Assembly: GCA_030041045.1 (NCBI GenBank)
Contig: JASHOQ010000048.1
Location: forward strand, 119,515-183,514
DNA from: Acidobacteriaceae bacterium
GTDB lineage: Bacteria > Acidobacteriota > Terriglobia > Terriglobales > Acidobacteriaceae
DNA: 64,000 nucleotides
Reading direction: 5' to 3'
The notes under the pieces are model-generated. The model was not told the origin of the DNA and searched no databases. It saw only the letters and a program-made list of their open reading frames with translations. The position numbers and the translations under genes were made by a program. Shown here piece after piece: positions 60,960 to 64,000 of this stretch (position 1 is the first letter of the stretch; every line of letters begins with the position of its first letter).

Positions 60960-61550
60960 TCATGGAATTTCAGGATACAGCAGTTCGGTGAATCGCGGAT
61001 CGTCGACCATGCTCTGAAAATCGTTATCCACGCGCGCCTGAAGCCGGTTGCGCGGGTTGAGCTCAATGGCGCGCGACAGGTTCAGAAGGCATTCCTGTAC
61101 GCGCCCGGTCACGGCATCGAGCACGGCCAGACCGTAATAGACGTAATCGGCGCCCGGGTGCTGGTTGAGGATCAGATTGAATTGCTCGCGCGCATCTTCG
61201 TAAAAACCCGTATTCAACTGCGATACCGCGTAATCGTAGTGCTCTTCCGGCGTGCGGAACTCGAGCGCGGGCTTCTCCATCTGCCGCCGGCAGGTGCTTA
61301 TGTACATGCGGCAGCGTTCCTTCAGCTCGAGAGGAGCCTCCGCAAGCAGTTTCTCAAGGGCTGCAAGCGCCTTTTCGTACTTGCCCTGCTGCAGCAGTTG
61401 CACTGCTGCCTGGTAGTGCTGGTAAACGGGGCCGGTGCCCGCGCTGGAACGGCCGTCGGGCTTGCCGGTCGAAGAAGCTGTTTTCTTGCGGCTCGCAGCC
61501 GCGGTTCTCGCCTCTTGCATCATGGTCTTCGTGGCGCGCCTTCCCCGCAT
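60960..61550 (-). CDS. TPR-repeat protein
   Basis: A 196-residue soluble protein with a basic Ser/Ala-rich N-terminus (residues 1-40) followed by tetratricopeptide-like helices (YQHYQAAVQLLQQGKYEKAL, EEHYDYAVSQLNTGFYEDAR, GRVQECLLNLSRAIELNPRN). It probably acts as a protein-protein scaffold. Met10 or Met11 (61523) is an alternative start. It lies directly upstream of yvcK. Confidence 0.8.
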   Translation of the reverse strand: MRGRRATKTMMQEARTAAASRKKTASSTGKPDGRSSAGTGPVYQHYQAAVQLLQQGKYEKALAALEKLLAEAPLELKERCRMYISTCRRQMEKPALEFRTPEEHYDYAVSQLNTGFYEDAREQFNLILNQHPGADYVYYGLAVLDAVTGRVQECLLNLSRAIELNPRNRLQARVDNDFQSMVDDPRFTELLYPEIP

Positions 61551-61714
61551 CGAACGGCCGCCCCGGATTCACCCGGAACAAACCCGCTCTCTGAGAACAA
61601 CGCTGCTTGAGCCATCTTTATACCCATTCGCCCGCTGCACGTCAAATACGCAATTGAATCGATTTTTGTGGCTTCAACCGGGAAGCGCGTGCCTCCCGCA
61701 TCGAGCCCGCCGCC

Positions 61715-62665
61715 TCAGGCGCCGCGAATGTTGGAAACCTTGCCGTAAATCGCAGGATTCAACGAGGGGTCGTTGTACATCTTCAACTGCCGGTACATCT
61801 TGAACCGCCGCGTTCCGGCCAGGGTTTCATACCACAATGCGTCCAGGCAGCCGGCCAGGTCGGTGCGCTGCTCTTCGAGAATCGCCAGCCGCTCTTGGTT
61901 GCGCTCGGCATGACCCGCCGGCGCGTCTTCGCGCGCGGCTTCTTCGCGCGTGTGATAGATCTTGAGCGCCAGAATCGAAAGCCGGTCGATGATCAGTCCC
62001 GGCGACTCGGAGTTGAGCGGCGCCGATGCGCTTGGAAGACCGTGCTCCTCCAGCCACGCCACCAGAATCCGGTCCAGTTCCTCGGTCAGATCGTTGCGCC
62101 GCTGGTTGGTTTCATCCACGCGCCGTTTTACCCGCGCCACCTCCGCCTCCGTTGCTCCCGGCGCGCGCGCTTCATCCTCGATGTGCCACAAATCGAAGTT
62201 GGCGCGGTGCTGGCGTTCCACGGCCTGCAGCCATTCGTTCTCCTCGCGCCCCGCGGTCGACCCCGATCGCGCATGCCACCGCGTGCTGCATTCGTCCTGC
62301 AGTTCCGTAATGGCCGCGGCCTCGATCATGCGCGGGCCCTCCGGCACGTACACCGGCGGCTGCCACGCGGCATACTTCTTCATCTCGCGCAGCCGGTTGA
62401 AGAACACCCCCACGAAACGGGCAGCGACAATCCAGAAAGCCAGATTGCCCAGCGCCGCCAGCCACAGAGGAAAATGTTGCATGCTTCGGCTGATGGCCAT
62501 TGACAGCAGGATGCCGGGGACAATCAGCACCCGGCCGAAGAACTGCAGCATGCCGATCAGCTGGCTGGAAGAGAGACTCTCGACCGCGTCGATATTGAAG
62601 GTGAGTGCGGCGGCAAAAAGGCCCACCACCACCCCAGCAACCAGTCTCTTCCAATGCGCAAACAT
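61715..62665 (-). CDS. Membrane-anchored DUF4254 protein
   Basis: A 316-residue protein with three N-terminal membrane helices (about residues 6-22, 35-58 and 64-88) and a soluble DUF4254 domain (about 120-316): FDLWHIEDEARAPGATEAEV, VDETNQRRNDLTEELDRILV, GLIIDRLSILALKIYHTREE. DUF4254 proteins usually lack a membrane part and are often near glycan-synthesis genes. GAGGA lies before the ATG at 62665; a TTG at 62683 with its own GGAG is possible. It is divergent from the ATP-grasp gene. Confidence 0.82.
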   Translation of the reverse strand: MFAHWKRLVAGVVVGLFAAALTFNIDAVESLSSSQLIGMLQFFGRVLIVPGILLSMAISRSMQHFPLWLAALGNLAFWIVAARFVGVFFNRLREMKKYAAWQPPVYVPEGPRMIEAAAITELQDECSTRWHARSGSTAGREENEWLQAVERQHRANFDLWHIEDEARAPGATEAEVARVKRRVDETNQRRNDLTEELDRILVAWLEEHGLPSASAPLNSESPGLIIDRLSILALKIYHTREEAAREDAPAGHAERNQERLAILEEQRTDLAGCLDALWYETLAGTRRFKMYRQLKMYNDPSLNPAIYGKVSNIRGA

Positions 62666-62822
62666 GGCTGTCCTCGTTTTCAAGTCTCTCCAGTGCTGAA
62701 ATGAAGTCGCAGCGTCTATGGTAGAACTATCCTCATTCGCGGTCCATGGCTATTGAGTAACCGGTTCCCAACTTGCATACATGGACCTTCGATGTAACCA
62801 AAGAGTTAACCTCGGCCCCCGC

Positions 62823-62873
62823 ACCGATCGCCGGACCGATGTTGACCGATGACGTTGACCGATACTGACCGGA
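62823..62873. promoter_or_regulatory. Five ACCGAT-type iterons before ATP-grasp gene
   Basis: ACCGAT at 62823, 62835, 62845 and 62858, and ACCGGA at 62868, are spaced 12, 10, 13 and 10 bases. They include two exact GTTGACCGAT copies (62841-62850 and 62854-62863 shifted by one). They may be regulator half-sites. Confidence 0.35.
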
Positions 62874-62879
62874 GGGCCG

Positions 62880-64000
62880 ATGCCGGACCGAGCCGAGCGG
62901 CTTCTGCTGATCGCCAGCTACGAAAAGGGGCACGACTTCATCCGCCAGTGCGCGTCGATGGGCTTGCAATGCACCCTGCTCACGCTCGACACCCTGCGCG
63001 ACGCCGGCTGGCCCCGCGAAGCCCTCGAAGACCTGGCCACCATGCCCTCAGGTCTCAGCCGGGATCAGGTCCTCAATACCGTCTCCTGGATGGCCCGGGG
63101 CCGCTGTTTCGACCGTGTGGTCGCGCTCGATGAATTCGACCTCGAAACCGCGGCTGCCGTCCGCGAGCACATGCGCGTGCCCGGCATGGGCCTGACCACC
63201 GCCGCCTGCTACCGCGACAAGCTGGCCATGCGCGTCATCGCCCGCGCCCTGGGATTTCTGGTGCCGGACTTCTGCCGCATCCTGAACTACGACCAGCTGC
63301 GCTTGTTCATGGAGCGCGTTTCCCCGCCCTGGCTGCTCAAGCCGCGCACGGAGGCCTCGGCCGTGGGCATCCGCCGCATGCAGGAGCCCGAGCAGGTGTG
63401 GCGCGCGCTCGACGAGCTGGGCGACCGGCAGAGCCATTTCCTTCTCGAAAAATTCGTTCCCGGCGACATCTTCCACGTGGACTCGATCGTGAGCGAGTGC
63501 AGGGTGGTTTTTTCCACGGTGCACCGCTACGGCCGCCCTCCCATCGAGCTGATGCACGAGGGCGGCGTCTTCACCACGCGCACCGTCGACCGCGCCAGCC
63601 AGGACTGGCGCGAGCTGACCGAGTTCAACAGCGGCCTGGCGCCCGGCCTGGGCCTGGTGCGCGGTATCACCCACGCCGAGTTCATCCGCGCCCGCGCTGA
63701 CGGCCGTTACTATTTCCTCGAAATCGCCGCCCGCGTCGGCGGCGCTTTCATCGCTGACGTAGTGGAATACGCCACCGGCCTCAACCTGTGGCGCGAGTGG
63801 GCCAGAATCGAGGCAGCCGACTTGCGCGGCGAGCCCTACGCGCCGCCCACCGCGCTCTCGGGCTATGCCGGCAGCGTGCTCTGCCTGGCCCAGACCGCGG
63901 ACCCCGATACCTCGGCCTTCAACGACCCTGAGATCGTCTACCGCATGAAGAAGCACCACCACGCCGGCCTCATCGTCCGTTCCCACCACCCCGTGCGCAT
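62880..64000 (+). CDS. ATP-grasp family protein (3' end outside window)
   Basis: About 373 residues are visible, open to the window edge. A pre-ATP-grasp region (residues 1-110, opening PDRAERLLLIASYEKGHDFI) is followed by ATP-grasp motifs: LLKPRTEASAVGIRR for nucleotide binding, FLLEKFVPGDIFHVDSIV and the metal-binding YFLEIAARVGGAFIADVVE. Such ligases join a carboxylate to an amine or thiol (amino-acid ligase or biotin-carboxylase-like); the substrate is not evident. GGAGG lies four bases before the ATG. No stop codon is seen. Confidence 0.85.
   Translation, partial: MPDRAERLLLIASYEKGHDFIRQCASMGLQCTLLTLDTLRDAGWPREALEDLATMPSGLSRDQVLNTVSWMARGRCFDRVVALDEFDLETAAAVREHMRVPGMGLTTAACYRDKLAMRVIARALGFLVPDFCRILNYDQLRLFMERVSPPWLLKPRTEASAVGIRRMQEPEQVWRALDELGDRQSHFLLEKFVPGDIFHVDSIVSECRVVFSTVHRYGRPPIELMHEGGVFTTRTVDRASQDWRELTEFNSGLAPGLGLVRGITHAEFIRARADGRYYFLEIAARVGGAFIADVVEYATGLNLWREWARIEAADLRGEPYAPPTALSGYAGSVLCLAQTADPDTSAFNDPEIVYRMKKHHHAGLIVRSHHPVR

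Overview
The window is high-GC bacterial DNA that looks like a chromosome segment of Acidobacteriota, probably class Terriglobia. The evidence is an 859-residue duplicated orphan permease, two very large Oar-type TonB-dependent receptors with N-terminal carboxypeptidase-like domains, an acidobacterial Ig-like/lipobox protein, and intergenic repeats built on TGTCATCCTGAGCG...GTCGAAGGA and GGGCTTTAGCCC hairpins. No phage, insertion sequence or CRISPR array is visible. The only RNA gene recognised is a tRNA-Leu(GAG). The last gene, an ATP-grasp protein, runs off the right edge.

Layout. 1-9 kb: orphan permease, a small conserved protein, a Tat-exported Gfo/Idh/MocA oxidoreductase, histidine ammonia-lyase, 6-phosphogluconate dehydrogenase, then a repeat-rich intergenic stretch. 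9-30 kb: a pectin/uronate utilisation locus with kduI, a GH28 polygalacturonase-CE8 pectinesterase fusion, a GH105 unsaturated uronyl hydrolase, two TonB receptors, a FadR-type GntR regulator, and a tight operon uxaC - MFS transporter - LarA-like nickel racemase - uxaE - SDR. Perfect or near-perfect GTGGTC-T-GACCAC palindromes lie in front of both receptors and in front of uxaC. They are natural candidates for operators of the GntR protein encoded between them.

30-38 kb: an apparent membrane-maintenance operon with an XRE regulator (two palindromes exactly 21 bp apart in its promoter), an NfeD-like protein, a 38-residue membrane peptide, flotillin, a DUF2059 protein and PspA. It is followed by 1-pyrroline-5-carboxylate dehydrogenase and a TauE/DUF1634 pair. 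38-45 kb: a LuxR-type regulator with a degenerate receiver, a response-regulator/thioredoxin-reductase fusion with its cNMP-domain histidine kinase, and a second GH28 enzyme.

44-64 kb: S10 carboxypeptidase, deoC with an ALDH16-type double aldehyde dehydrogenase, M19 dipeptidase, tRNA-Leu, secG, LolA-like and pilin genes, M16 peptidase, rlmN, several small exported proteins, a PEP-mutase-family enzyme, yvcK, a TPR protein, a membrane-anchored DUF4254 protein and the truncated ATP-grasp gene.

How the genes work together: the secreted CE8/GH28 enzymes would de-esterify and cut pectin, the TonB receptors would import oligomers, and GH105 and KduI would process unsaturated ends. UxaC, UxaE and the SDR would then move galacturonate through tagaturonate and fructuronate. 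Later steps (mannonate dehydratase, KDG kinase, KDPG aldolase) are not in this window.
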